The notes: a model not told the origin generated them from the sequence alone. 25,219 nt of DNA from an uncultured Flavobacteriales bacterium (GCA_946478675.1 CAMLEF010000021.1:1-25219), one strand, 5' to 3'; counted from the stretch's first letter, positions 1-7,495 are shown. Program-made: numbers and translations.

Positions 1-1
1 C

Positions 2-223
2 AAGCTGAAGAATGGCATCCGCCTGCTTTTCTGGAGCGGACAGTCGTTCGAAGAAGAAGATTTAAAGCCGGAAGGCAGCTTCAAAGCCGCAGAAATCCGC
101 TACACCGATGCCGCGCAGATCAACAAGAGTGATCTTAAACGCTGGCTGAAAAAAGCGGAAAATATCCAATGGGATTACAAGAATCTCATCAAGCGAAAAG
201 GCGTCCTCGAAAGGCTGAAGTAA
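2..223 (+). CDS. DUF1801 (YdhG-like) protein, 3' end only
   Basis: An open frame enters from the left edge and gives 73 residues before a TAA. The tail, with KSDLKRWLKKAENIQWDYKN followed by a basic KRKGVLERLK end, resembles the C-terminus of DUF1801 (YdhG-like) proteins, which are small cytosolic proteins often annotated as iron-chaperone-like; their biochemical role is not settled. The start and the N-terminal two-thirds lie outside the window, so domain completeness cannot be judged. The reading frame stops three bases before a palindromic repeat (226-331) that separates it from ribD. The assignment rests on recognising the C-terminal sequence style, not on a complete domain. Confidence 0.6.
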   Translation, partial: KLKNGIRLLFWSGQSFEEEDLKPEGSFKAAEIRYTDAAQINKSDLKRWLKKAENIQWDYKNLIKRKGVLERLK

Positions 224-225
224 AA

Positions 226-331
226 CGGGAATTCGGACATTCGTTCATTCGGAAATTCGGGGTTTCTCTTATTTCTGCTGATTATATAGCAAGACCGAAT
301 GACCGAATGACCGACTTACCGAATCACCCGA
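226..331. repeat. Intergenic palindrome, family A (ATTCGGNN units)
   Basis: The left arm (about 226-262) is a run of 8-base units of the form ATTCGGNN (ATTCGGAC, ATTCGTTC, ATTCGGAA, ATTCGGGG). The right arm (292-331) is the inverted equivalent (CCGAATGA units). They are separated by about 29 bases. The arms pair imperfectly but along their whole length, so DNA or RNA from here can form a long hairpin. It begins three bases after the DUF1801 stop and ends two bases before the ribD -7 promoter word. Related palindromes lie at 2984-3076, 19252-19320 and 20288-20389. Confidence 0.85.
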
Positions 332-332
332 T

Positions 333-340
333 TATCTTTG
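333..340 (+). promoter_or_regulatory. -7 promoter element of ribD, near-leaderless
   Basis: TATCTTTG matches the Bacteroidota -7 consensus TAnnTTTG exactly. It ends four bases before the ribD ATG at 345, so transcription would start at or just around the start codon. The -33 position falls inside the right arm of the family A palindrome and shows no clear TTG. Confidence 0.55.
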
Positions 341-344
341 CGCT

Positions 345-1400
345 ATGAAGCATGAATTCTACATGCAGCGTTGTCTCGAGCTGGCCGCTAAAGGCGCGGG
401 ACGTGTGGCGCCGAACCCGATGGTCGGTTGCGTGATTGTTCACGACGGGCATATCATCGGTGAAGGATGGCACCAGCAATACGGCGGACCGCATGCGGAA
501 GTCAACGCCATTCGCAGCGTGGAAAAAGAAGCGCTGCTGAAACAAGCGACGCTTTACGTCTGCCTGGAGCCCTGCTCGCACTTCGGAAAAACGCCGCCCT
601 GCTCCGATCTCATTATCGAAAAACAAATTCCGTACGTCGTCATCGGCTGCATGGATGAAAATCCTGTCGTGCGCGGGCGCGGCGTCCAGAAGCTCATCGA
701 GCATGGCGTCGACGTCAAGATCGGCGTGCTGGAAAAAGAAAGCCGCCACCTGAACCGCCGCTTTTTCACCGCGATGGTGAAGCAGCGCCCGTACATCCTG
801 CTCAAATGGGCACAGTCGGCCGACGGCTTCATCGATCACGACCGCGACCAGAATAACGGCGAGCGCGCCATCGTCAGCTCGCCGGAAGCGCACCTGCTCG
901 TGCATCGCTGGCGTTCGGAAGAAGCGGTCATTCTCGTCGGGACGAATACGGTGATCGCCGATGATCCGCAGCTGACGGTTCGCCTGGTAGAAGGCCCGAA
1001 CCCGGTGCGTGTAACGTTCGACCGCCGCGAGCGCATTCCTCCGTACGCGAAGATTCTCGATGCGACGGCGCCGACGATCATCTTTCACGAAGGCGCACAT
1101 TATCATACGGACCGTGCGGAATACATCCCGATCGATTTCAACGGCGATCCGATCCGCGAAGCGCTGGCGGTGCTGCACGAACGGAAATTTCTTTCAGTGC
1201 TCGTTGAAGGCGGTGCGGCGATCCTGAATAAATTTCTCGCTGCCAATCTCTGGGATGAAGCACGGGTCTTCGTTTCACAGAATGATTTTTCCGCTGGCGT
1301 AAAAGCGCCGGAGATAAGCAACTCACCTGCTGAAAAACAAACCGTCGGCCCGGATGAGCTGCGGATCTATTACAACGAAACCCCTGCATCCATCCTTTAG
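345..1400 (+). CDS. ribD: Bifunctional riboflavin biosynthesis deaminase/reductase RibD
   Basis: RibD performs two consecutive cytosolic steps of riboflavin synthesis: deamination of the pyrimidine produced from GTP by GTP cyclohydrolase II, then NADPH-dependent reduction of its ribosyl side chain. The N-terminal zinc-dependent deaminase domain (residues about 1-145) has the HAE motif at 50-52 and the PC-SHFGKTPPC block with zinc ligands C77 and C86. The C-terminal reductase domain (about 146-345) shows SADGFID, VLVGTNTVIADDPQLTVR and LVEGG. At 351 residues it has the usual full length. The ATG at 345 is chosen because MKHEFYMQRCLELAAKG is a typical RibD N-terminus. No other rib gene is visible nearby, so the pathway genes are dispersed. 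Confidence 0.97.
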   Translation: MKHEFYMQRCLELAAKGAGRVAPNPMVGCVIVHDGHIIGEGWHQQYGGPHAEVNAIRSVEKEALLKQATLYVCLEPCSHFGKTPPCSDLIIEKQIPYVVIGCMDENPVVRGRGVQKLIEHGVDVKIGVLEKESRHLNRRFFTAMVKQRPYILLKWAQSADGFIDHDRDQNNGERAIVSSPEAHLLVHRWRSEEAVILVGTNTVIADDPQLTVRLVEGPNPVRVTFDRRERIPPYAKILDATAPTIIFHEGAHYHTDRAEYIPIDFNGDPIREALAVLHERKFLSVLVEGGAAILNKFLAANLWDEARVFVSQNDFSAGVKAPEISNSPAEKQTVGPDELRIYYNETPASIL

Positions 1401-1404
1401 ATCT

Positions 1405-1479
1405 ACTTTGTGTCTTCGTGCCTTTGTGGCAAGACTCTTTTTATAATATTGCCACAAAGACACCAAGACACGAAGACGC
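1405..1479. repeat. Intergenic palindrome, family C (CTTTGTGN units)
   Basis: The left arm (1405-1433) reads as 8-base units CTTTGTGT, CTTCGTGC, CTTTGTGG. The right arm (1449-1479) is their inverse complement (CCACAAAG, ACACCAAG, ACACGAAG). A 15-base AT-rich loop lies between. The palindrome starts four bases after the ribD stop and ends ten bases before the start of the transporter gene. It shares the unit consensus CTYYGTGN with the palindrome at 23355-23416. It could act as an RNA hairpin between ribD and the transporter. Confidence 0.85.
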
Positions 1480-1489
1480 AGTTGACATT

Positions 1490-2356
1490 ATGTACTGGCT
1501 CCTTCTTTCGATCATCACGAATTCCATCCTGCTGCTGCTGCTGAAAGCGTTCGCGCGTTTCGGCGTCAATACGCTGCAGGCGATCGTGGTGAATTATTTT
1601 GTGGCCGGTTCCGTCGGGCTGTTCGTGACACACACACGGTTGATGCCGGGCGAGCTGCTGCAGCAACCGTACGCCTGGGTGCCGCCGACATTAGGACTGC
1701 TGTTCATTTCGATCTTCCTGCTCATCGCGCGTACGGCGCAAACGATCGGCGTATCCGTCGCTACGGTGGCGAATAAAATGTCGGTGGTCATTCCCGTCGT
1801 TGCGGCGCTGCTGTTGTACGACGAATCAATCGGGCTGTGGAAGATCGTTGGACTGCTGCTGGCAATCGCGGCGGTGTATTTCACTTCCGTACCGAAAGAA
1901 AAACAGCCGCACAAAGCCGGCGCGCATTTCTGGTTGCCGGCGATCGTTTTCCTCGGCAGCGGCGCGATCGATGCATTGGTGAATCACGCTAAAACACGAT
2001 TGGTTCCCGATGCGCATCTCGCCTTTTTCCTGTCGGCGTGTTTTCTCTGCGCGGGAATGCTCGGCATTTGTATTGCGGGTTATCGCGTGGTTGCGAAAAA
2101 AGAACGCATCGAAGGAAAAAACGTGCTGGCGGGAATCGTGCTCGGCATTCCGAATTATTTTTCCATTTACGGCATGACACGCGCATTGGGCAGCAACCTC
2201 ATGGAAAGTTCCGCGCTTTACCCGGTGAACAACATGGGCATCGTCGCTGTTTCCGCCGTAAGCGCCTGGATCATTTTCAAAGAAAAGCTTTCCGTCGTCA
2301 ACTGGCTCGGCATCGTGCTGTCGATCGCCGCCATCGCACTGATCGCTTTCGGATAA
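1490..2356 (+). CDS. EamA/DMT-superfamily transporter
   Basis: A 288-residue very hydrophobic inner-membrane protein with about ten predicted membrane spans in two repeated halves, as in EamA (drug/metabolite transporter) proteins. Features include an early helix ending LLLLLKAFARFG, a mid-protein loop with the charged stretch PKEKQPHKAG, and the C-terminal FKEKLSVVNWLGIVLSIAAI, which matches the end of EamA domains. The substrate cannot be inferred. The frame stays open back to 1418, but those 24 codons come from the family C palindrome and are hydrophilic, so the ATG at 1490 is preferred. The gene is followed after seven bases by the YigZ-family gene, so the two are probably co-transcribed. 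Confidence 0.85.
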   Translation: MYWLLLSIITNSILLLLLKAFARFGVNTLQAIVVNYFVAGSVGLFVTHTRLMPGELLQQPYAWVPPTLGLLFISIFLLIARTAQTIGVSVATVANKMSVVIPVVAALLLYDESIGLWKIVGLLLAIAAVYFTSVPKEKQPHKAGAHFWLPAIVFLGSGAIDALVNHAKTRLVPDAHLAFFLSACFLCAGMLGICIAGYRVVAKKERIEGKNVLAGIVLGIPNYFSIYGMTRALGSNLMESSALYPVNNMGIVAVSAVSAWIIFKEKLSVVNWLGIVLSIAAIALIAFG

Positions 2357-2363
2357 AATTCAA

Positions 2364-2978
2364 ATGTTGTTCGAAGACACTTATCGCACGCTCGCCGCTC
2401 CTGCCGAAGGCGTTTACAAAGACCGCGGCAGCAAATTTCTCGCTTTCGCCTTCCCGGTTACGACCGAGCAGGAAGTGAAGGATCATGTTGCTGCGCTGCG
2501 CAAAGAACATTTCGGCGCGAATCATCATTGTTACGCTTTTCGCCTCGGCGCCGACAAAACACACTTCCGCGCCAGCGACGACGGCGAACCTTCCGGCTCC
2601 GCAGGCAAACCCATTCTCAACCAGATCCAGTCGCGCGACCTGACGAACGTGCTGATCGTCGTTGCAAGATATTTCGGAGGAACATTGCTCGGTGTGCCCG
2701 GGCTGATCGCCGCTTATAAAGGAGCTGCCGCTGATGCTTTATCCAACGCGACGATCGTAGAAAAACAGGTGCAGGAAGTGTACGAGCTGTCTTTCCCTTA
2801 CGCCGCGATGAACGACGTGATGAAGCTGCTCAAAGACGAATCGCTCGAGCAATGGGCGCAGGATTTCCAGCTGGATTGCAGGCTGCAGTTTGCCGTTCGG
2901 AAAAATGATGCGGATAGAATTACGGAAGCTTTAAAGAAGATGGAAGGGGTGAGTGTGAAGTACGTAGTCACCAGGTAA
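2364..2978 (+). CDS. YigZ/IMPACT family protein
   Basis: A 204-residue cytosolic protein of the YigZ/IMPACT family. The N-terminal UPF0029 domain (residues about 15-125) carries the family hallmarks HHCYAFRLG, FRASDDGEPSGSAGKPIL and VVARYFGGTLLGVPGLIAAY. The C-terminal part (about 135-200) fits the DUF1949 ferredoxin-like domain. The exact function in bacteria is not established; the eukaryotic relative IMPACT regulates the kinase Gcn2, and bacterial members have been proposed to bind RNA or ribosomes. The start at 2364 lies seven bases after the transporter stop, which suggests translational coupling. The gene converges on the thioesterase gene with a family A palindrome between them. Confidence 0.92.
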   Translation: MLFEDTYRTLAAPAEGVYKDRGSKFLAFAFPVTTEQEVKDHVAALRKEHFGANHHCYAFRLGADKTHFRASDDGEPSGSAGKPILNQIQSRDLTNVLIVVARYFGGTLLGVPGLIAAYKGAAADALSNATIVEKQVQEVYELSFPYAAMNDVMKLLKDESLEQWAQDFQLDCRLQFAVRKNDADRITEALKKMEGVSVKYVVTR

Positions 2979-2983
2979 AAAAA

Positions 2984-3076
2984 CGGGCATTCGTGAATTC
3001 GGTCATTCGGACATTCGGAATTCAACACCAGGATTCACCATTACCAAATTACCGAATTACCGAATTACCGAAATAC
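2984..3076. repeat. Intergenic palindrome, family A, between convergent genes
   Basis: The left arm (2984-3022) has units such as ATTCGGTC, ATTCGGAC, ATTCGGAA. The right arm (3034-3076) carries TTACCGAA units. The loop is only about 12 bases. It lies between the stop of the YigZ-family gene and the oppositely oriented thioesterase gene, whose last codons and stop (3049) are inside the right arm. Position and structure would suit a two-way transcription terminator, although no T-tract follows the stem. Confidence 0.85.
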
Positions 3077-3471
3077 GGCTTTAACGCTTCCACGAATCCT
3101 GCCGGTGCTCCGCAGGGGCGTTTGGTTTCGGCGTTGATGAAAACGAGCGTGGTTTCTCCTTCGTTGAGTTTCTCTCCTTTCTGGTTGAACATCTCGTAAT
3201 CGAAACGAAGTCGCGTCGCAGGCATTTCTTTGATCGTTGTTTTTACGGTGAGTAAATCATCGTAGAAAGCGGGCTTGAAATATTTCACGCTGAATGTATA
3301 CACCGGGAGAAGAATGCCGCTGTCCTCCATTTCCTTGTAATTCCAGCCGAGCGCGCGCAACGCTTCCACGCGTCCTACTTCATAATACTCGGCGTAATTT
3401 CCATAATAGGAATAACCCATCCGGTCGGTTTCGCCGTAACGCACGCGCATCGATGTTTCTGCTGTGAACAT
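3049..3471 (-). CDS. Acyl-CoA thioesterase, YbgC/4HBT hot-dog family
   Basis: A 140-residue hot-dog fold thioesterase of the 4-hydroxybenzoyl-CoA thioesterase/YbgC class, expected to hydrolyse acyl-CoA thioesters in the cytosol. The N-terminal active-site block RYGETDRMGYSYYGNY contains the predicted catalytic Asp16. It is followed by the long helix (AEYYEVGRVEALRALG) and the sheet segments FSVKYFKPAFYDDLL and LNEGETTLVFI. The frame is open upstream to 3675, but the ATG at 3471 gives the standard family N-terminus and length. The last five codons (NSVIR) and the stop are made of the family A palindrome, so the natural C-terminus appears to have been replaced by repeat sequence. Its substrate is unknown. 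Confidence 0.88.
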   Translation of the reverse strand: MFTAETSMRVRYGETDRMGYSYYGNYAEYYEVGRVEALRALGWNYKEMEDSGILLPVYTFSVKYFKPAFYDDLLTVKTTIKEMPATRLRFDYEMFNQKGEKLNEGETTLVFINAETKRPCGAPAGFVEALKPYFGNSVIR

Positions 3472-3680
3472 ATCGTGAATTTTCGCGAAAGATACGAACG
3501 CAATTTTTTCTTTCGCCGAAAAGCACTGAGGATCACACGGCAACAATTTCATTCGGTGAAAATGATTTTCTTCCGCTTGCGGCTTGCGAATCATTCGTAG
3601 CTTCGCAACCCTTTTGCAAAAATTAATATTGACGCATAGCATCTTCCGTTTCGTTTCGGTAAACTTGTAGAACATCTCCC

Positions 3681-4457
3681 ATGCGTTTTCGATCTCTTCT
3701 CGTTTCTCTTTTTGCGGCAGCTGCTGTTACGGTGGCTGCGTGTCATCACCAGGCTGCGGTAACCGGCGTTTCCGTGGAGCAGGTGGAGATGAACAAGAAC
3801 GGCGGTCACGATTCGGCGACGGCGGCGATGATCGCTCCTTATAAGGATTCACTCGACGCGATCATGACGCAGGTGGTGGGCCGTTCCGCGGTGGCGATGC
3901 CGAAAGAACGCGACAAGCCGGAAACGCTGCTCGGAAATTTTGTAGCGGATGTTTGTCTTGATCGTGTCAATCGCGTTTACCAGTCGTCCGACAATCACGG
4001 CGCGGATTTTTGTTTGCTGAATACGGGCGGACTTCGCTCTTCACTTCCGCAGGGAAATCTCACGCGGGGAAATATTTTCGAGCTGATGCCGTTCGATAAT
4101 GAGATGGTCGTCGTTACGTTGTCGGGAGAAAAGACGTGGGAGCTGCTGCGTTATCTCGCGGCTTCGGGCGGACAACCTATGGCCGGAATCAAAATGGGAA
4201 TTCGCCCGGACAAAACGCCGGGAACGATCTTAATAAAAGGTGTCACTTTTGATTCAACACGCACGTATAAAGTAGTAACGTCGGATTATCTCGCGAACGG
4301 TGGCGACAAGATGGATTTTTTCAGGAATCCCGTGAAGCTCGAAACGACCGGCTACAAGATCCGCGACGCGATTCTCGATTATCTCGCAGAACAGCAGCAG
4401 AACAACAAAATGATTCAACCCACCCTCGACGGACGCATGTACTATGAAACAAAATAG
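3681..4457 (+). CDS. 5'-nucleotidase C-terminal domain lipoprotein
   Basis: A 258-residue exported protein. It starts with a lipoprotein signal peptide (MRFRSLLVSLFAAAAVTVAAC) with the lipobox cysteine at residue 21. The rest matches the C-terminal substrate-binding domain of periplasmic 5'-nucleotidases (UshA type): LLNTGGLRSSLPQGNLTRG, the IFELMPFDNEMVVVTLSG block, and YKVVTSDYLANGGDKM. This domain normally follows a metallophosphatase domain in one polypeptide. Here the catalytic domain is encoded by the next gene, which overlaps this one by 14 bases. The two products probably act together on nucleotides or nucleotide sugars outside the cytoplasmic membrane. The overlap predicts coupled translation. 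Confidence 0.9.
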   Translation: MRFRSLLVSLFAAAAVTVAACHHQAAVTGVSVEQVEMNKNGGHDSATAAMIAPYKDSLDAIMTQVVGRSAVAMPKERDKPETLLGNFVADVCLDRVNRVYQSSDNHGADFCLLNTGGLRSSLPQGNLTRGNIFELMPFDNEMVVVTLSGEKTWELLRYLAASGGQPMAGIKMGIRPDKTPGTILIKGVTFDSTRTYKVVTSDYLANGGDKMDFFRNPVKLETTGYKIRDAILDYLAEQQQNNKMIQPTLDGRMYYETK

Positions 4458-5391
4458 GCGCGACTTCTTGAAGATGATTACCGGCGCGGGCGCACTGTTC
4501 GGGCTCGGCATGCTGGGCTCTTCTTTCCGTTCTGCGGAAGAAGACGATGATGATCACGTGAAGATCGTCATCCTGCATACGAACGACGTGCACAGTCATA
4601 TCGATCCGTTCCCGGATAACGATCCGAAATACGCGGGACTTGGCGGCGTTGAACGAAGAGCAGCGTTGATCCGTGAGATCCGTGCGAAAGAGAAGAATGT
4701 GATTTTGCTCGACGCAGGAGATATTTTCCAGGGCACGCCGTATTTCAACATGTATCTCGGCGAGCTCGAGATGAAACTGATGACACAAATGGGTTACGAC
4801 GCTTCCGCGATCGGCAACCACGATTTCGACGGCGGGCTTGAGAATCTCGCGAAACAATTGCAGCACGCATCATTTCCTTTGCTCTGCGCGAATTACGATT
4901 TCACCGGAACGCCGATGGAAGGAAAAACGCAGCCGTATAAAATTTTCGAGAAAGAAGGTGTGCGTGTCGGCGTTTTCGGAATCGGCATCGAAATGGCCGG
5001 ATTGATCGACAGCCGTCTCTACGGAAAAACAGTTTATCTCGATCCGATCGTGAAAGCAGCGGAATATTCACACACGTTGCGCACGAAAGAAAATTGCGAT
5101 GTCGTCGTTTGCCTTTCACATCTCGGTTACAAATACGAAAATGAAAAAGTGAGTGATCTCGTGCTCGCAAAAAAATCAGCGGGCATCGACATTATCATTG
5201 GAGGACACACACATACTTTCCTCGAGAAACCGACTATTGTAACAAATCGTGAAGGAAAAGAAGTGCACGTTGCGCAAGTAGGATGGGCAGGAATACGGCT
5301 GGGCAAAATAACAATTCGCACGAATAAAAAAACGCGAAAAAAATCGCTGGAAACCGCATCTGTTGAAGTCCGCAAAAAGTCAAGTGCCTGA
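4444..5391 (+). CDS. Tat-exported metallophosphatase (5'-nucleotidase N-terminal domain)
   Basis: A 315-residue calcineurin-like metallophosphatase corresponding to the catalytic half of 5'-nucleotidase. The N-terminus has a twin-arginine signal (RRDFLKM, residues 5-11, followed by a hydrophobic stretch). All expected dimetal ligands are visible: D48 and H50 in TNDVHSH, D93 in DAGDIFQGTP, N125-H126 in GNHDFDGG, H226 in SHLGY, and H255/H257 in GGHTH. The family uses this centre to hydrolyse phosphate esters of nucleotides. It overlaps the preceding gene for the matching C-terminal domain by 14 bases. The two halves appear to use different export signals (lipoprotein/Sec and Tat), which would let cofactor loading occur in the cytoplasm for this half only. 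Confidence 0.92.
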   Translation: MKQNRRDFLKMITGAGALFGLGMLGSSFRSAEEDDDDHVKIVILHTNDVHSHIDPFPDNDPKYAGLGGVERRAALIREIRAKEKNVILLDAGDIFQGTPYFNMYLGELEMKLMTQMGYDASAIGNHDFDGGLENLAKQLQHASFPLLCANYDFTGTPMEGKTQPYKIFEKEGVRVGVFGIGIEMAGLIDSRLYGKTVYLDPIVKAAEYSHTLRTKENCDVVVCLSHLGYKYENEKVSDLVLAKKSAGIDIIIGGHTHTFLEKPTIVTNREGKEVHVAQVGWAGIRLGKITIRTNKKTRKKSLETASVEVRKKSSA

Positions 5392-5448
5392 GAAAATTTT
5401 TTTCAAAATAATTTGTGTTGAAAATGTTCATCCGTCTGCCTAAAAGGA

Positions 5449-5456
5449 TAATTTTG
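5449..5456 (+). promoter_or_regulatory. Candidate -7 promoter element of dnaA
   Basis: TAATTTTG matches TAnnTTTG exactly and lies 54 bases before the dnaA ATG. No convincing TTG is seen 17-23 bases upstream. No TTATNCACA-type DnaA box was found in the 119-base gap, so this does not look like an origin. Confidence 0.35.
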
Positions 5457-5510
5457 GGACACGAACGACGAAAGTAACCACCCACCAATTATATACCACG
5501 AGTTTTACGA

Positions 5511-6941
5511 ATGGAGAAGACACACGAAAAGGTTTGGGATAATTGCCTGAACATCATTCGCGACAATGTTAGTTCTCAAAGCTTCAAGACATGGTTCGAA
5601 CCGATCCGCGCGTTGAAACTTTCAGGCAACGTTCTCACGATCCAGGTACCCAGCCAGTTCTTTTACGAGTGGCTCGAAGAACATTACATCACCCTCCTCA
5701 AAAAGACGATCAAAAAAGAACTCGGTAACGACGGCAAGCTCGAGTACTCCATTATTATGGAGAACGCGTTCAACAACACGAAGCCGTACACCGTGAAGAT
5801 CCCGACTTCGAATCGTCGCGAAGTGAAGAACCCTGCGGTGGCGATGCCGATCGATCTGAACAAGAACACGATCCGCAACCCGTTCATCATTCCCGGCCTG
5901 AAGAAAGTCAACGTTGAGTCACAACTCAACCCGAATTATTCGTTCGAGAATTTTGTCGAAGGTGATTGCAACCGTCTCGCCCGCTCTGCAGGTTGGGCTG
6001 TCGCCGACAAACCCGGCGGCACCGCGTTCAACCCGCTCCTTATTTATGGCGGCGTCGGTCTCGGCAAAACGCACCTCGCACACGCGATCGGTTTGCAGAT
6101 CAAATACAAGCATCCCGGCAAAACGGTGCTCTACGTTTCTTCCGAGAAATTCACGCACCAGTTCATCGACGCGGTAAAGAACAACAACCAGAACGACTTC
6201 ATCCACTTCTACCAGATGATCGACGTGCTGATCATCGATGACGTACAGTTCTTCGCCGGCAAAGACAAAACGCAGGATGTGTTCTTCCACATCTTCAACC
6301 ACCTGCACCAGACCGGCAAACAGCTCGTGCTCACCGCCGACAAGCCGCCGGTAGAAATGCAGGGCATGGAACAGCGACTGCTCTCCCGTTTCAAGTGGGG
6401 ACTTTCCGCCGACCTGCAGGTACCCGGCCTCGAAACGCGTATCGCGATCCTCGAGAAGAAACTGTACATCGACGGCATCGAGCTTCCGCGTGAAGTGATC
6501 GAATACCTCGCGTACAGCATCACGACCAACATCCGTGAGCTCGAAGGCGCTTACATCTCATTGCTCGCACAGGCGTCGCTGAACAAAAAAGCGATCACGC
6601 TGGATCTCGCGAAGCAGATGATCGACAAGTTCGTCAAGAACACGGCGCGCGAAGTTTCGATCGACTACATCCAGAAAGTCGTTTGCGATTACTTCGATCT
6701 CCCGATCGAGCTGCTCAAATCGAAAACACGCAAGCGCGAAGTCGTCCAGGCCCGCCAGATCGCGATGTACTTTGCGAAGAGCATGACCAAATCTTCGCTG
6801 GCAACGATCGGCATGCACTGCGGTGGCAAAGACCACGCTACGGTGCTCCACGCCTGCCGCACCGTCAACAACCTGATGGATACCGACAAGCGTTTCCGCG
6901 CCTACATCGAAGAGCTCGAAAAGAAGCTGAGCATCCAGTAA
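5511..6941 (+). CDS. dnaA: Chromosomal replication initiator DnaA
   Basis: DnaA binds DnaA boxes at the origin and, in its ATP form, opens the duplex. All four domains are visible in 476 residues: domain I with WDNCLNIIRDNVSSQSFKTW (9-28), a short variable linker, the AAA+ domain from about 142 (Walker A YGGVGLGKTH, 179-188; Walker B VLIIDDVQ, 239-246; box VII with RLLSRFKWG, 289-297), and the DNA-binding domain IV ending with the signature GGKDHATVLHACRTV. The start MEKTHEKVWDNC is usual for Bacteroidota. The gene stands alone, with no dnaN next to it, and is followed by a good terminator. Codon use is strongly biased, as expected for a core gene. Confidence 0.98.
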   Translation: MEKTHEKVWDNCLNIIRDNVSSQSFKTWFEPIRALKLSGNVLTIQVPSQFFYEWLEEHYITLLKKTIKKELGNDGKLEYSIIMENAFNNTKPYTVKIPTSNRREVKNPAVAMPIDLNKNTIRNPFIIPGLKKVNVESQLNPNYSFENFVEGDCNRLARSAGWAVADKPGGTAFNPLLIYGGVGLGKTHLAHAIGLQIKYKHPGKTVLYVSSEKFTHQFIDAVKNNNQNDFIHFYQMIDVLIIDDVQFFAGKDKTQDVFFHIFNHLHQTGKQLVLTADKPPVEMQGMEQRLLSRFKWGLSADLQVPGLETRIAILEKKLYIDGIELPREVIEYLAYSITTNIRELEGAYISLLAQASLNKKAITLDLAKQMIDKFVKNTAREVSIDYIQKVVCDYFDLPIELLKSKTRKREVVQARQIAMYFAKSMTKSSLATIGMHCGGKDHATVLHACRTVNNLMDTDKRFRAYIEELEKKLSIQ

Positions 6942-6958
6942 AAGACTCCCCCGTCAGG

Positions 6959-6991
6959 AACGCCCTTCAGTCATCACTGTAGGGCGTTTTT
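6959..6991 (+). terminator. Rho-independent terminator of dnaA
   Basis: The stem AACGCCCT / AGGGCGTT (6959-6966 and 6981-6988) closes a 14-base loop and is followed by a run of T. It starts 18 bases after the dnaA stop codon. Confidence 0.85.
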
Positions 6992-7009
6992 GTTTGCGGG
7001 AAATTTTGC

Positions 7010-7495
7010 TCAGACAAAAAGCGCCGCAGCATTTTCCACGACCGGCCTTCGGCTGCGCAGGCTCTTTCGCACGATGTGATAGCCTTCCTGCCGCAGCAGC
7101 TTCGCCTGGTACGTTTCTCCGCCCGGCGCTTTCGGATTGAGCCCGCCGTCGTCTTTTACGACACGCCACCACGGTGCGATGCGTTTGGCGCCTTCGCTCC
7201 TCGCCTCTTCCGCCGCATTGGAAACGACCCACGTAAAGATGCCGGTGGTGATTGGACATGCGTAATCAACGTCGTATCGCTTTGCCAGCATTTCACGCAT
7301 GCGGTTCACCGTGATCAGCTTTCCTTTTGGAACGGCACGGATCAGCTCTTCAATTTCTTTCGGCGTCGGGATCACGAATTTTCCATCGCCCCACTTCTCC
7401 GCCCATTTTCCACGGGCCGTTTCAATTTTCGCAACCGGGTGCGCTTCCATTTTTTCCTTCCAGGATTTCCTTCGGCGTTGTGAGAATGTTGCCAT
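7010..7495 (-). CDS. Alkyltransferase-like protein, MGMT DNA-binding family
   Basis: A 161-residue protein whose centre (residues about 43-145) matches the C-terminal DNA-binding domain of O6-methylguanine-DNA methyltransferase: PTPKEIEELIRAVPKGKLIT, TGIFTWVVSNAAEE, then APWWRVVKDDGGLN and a QAKLLRQEGYH end. In the real repair enzyme the acceptor cysteine sits in a PCHRV motif. Here the motif is PWWRVV, with Trp at the Cys position, as in alkyltransferase-like (Atl/YbaZ) proteins, which bind and flip alkylated bases and pass them to nucleotide excision repair. The N-terminal 40 residues are basic and extra. The ATG at 7495 is preferred over a TTG at 7513. It is not next to uvrA, which lies 13 kb away. 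Confidence 0.8.
   Translation of the reverse strand: MATFSQRRRKSWKEKMEAHPVAKIETARGKWAEKWGDGKFVIPTPKEIEELIRAVPKGKLITVNRMREMLAKRYDVDYACPITTGIFTWVVSNAAEEARSEGAKRIAPWWRVVKDDGGLNPKAPGGETYQAKLLRQEGYHIVRKSLRSRRPVVENAAALFV

Noticed and set aside
226..331. Reading the octamer repeats as a CRISPR array
   Set aside because: Units are 7-8 bases and directly tandem with an inverted second arm; there are no 25-40-base repeats with unique spacers and no cas genes.
5392..5510. Replication origin next to dnaA
   Set aside because: No cluster of TTATNCACA-like boxes or AT-rich unwinding repeats was seen, and dnaN is absent.
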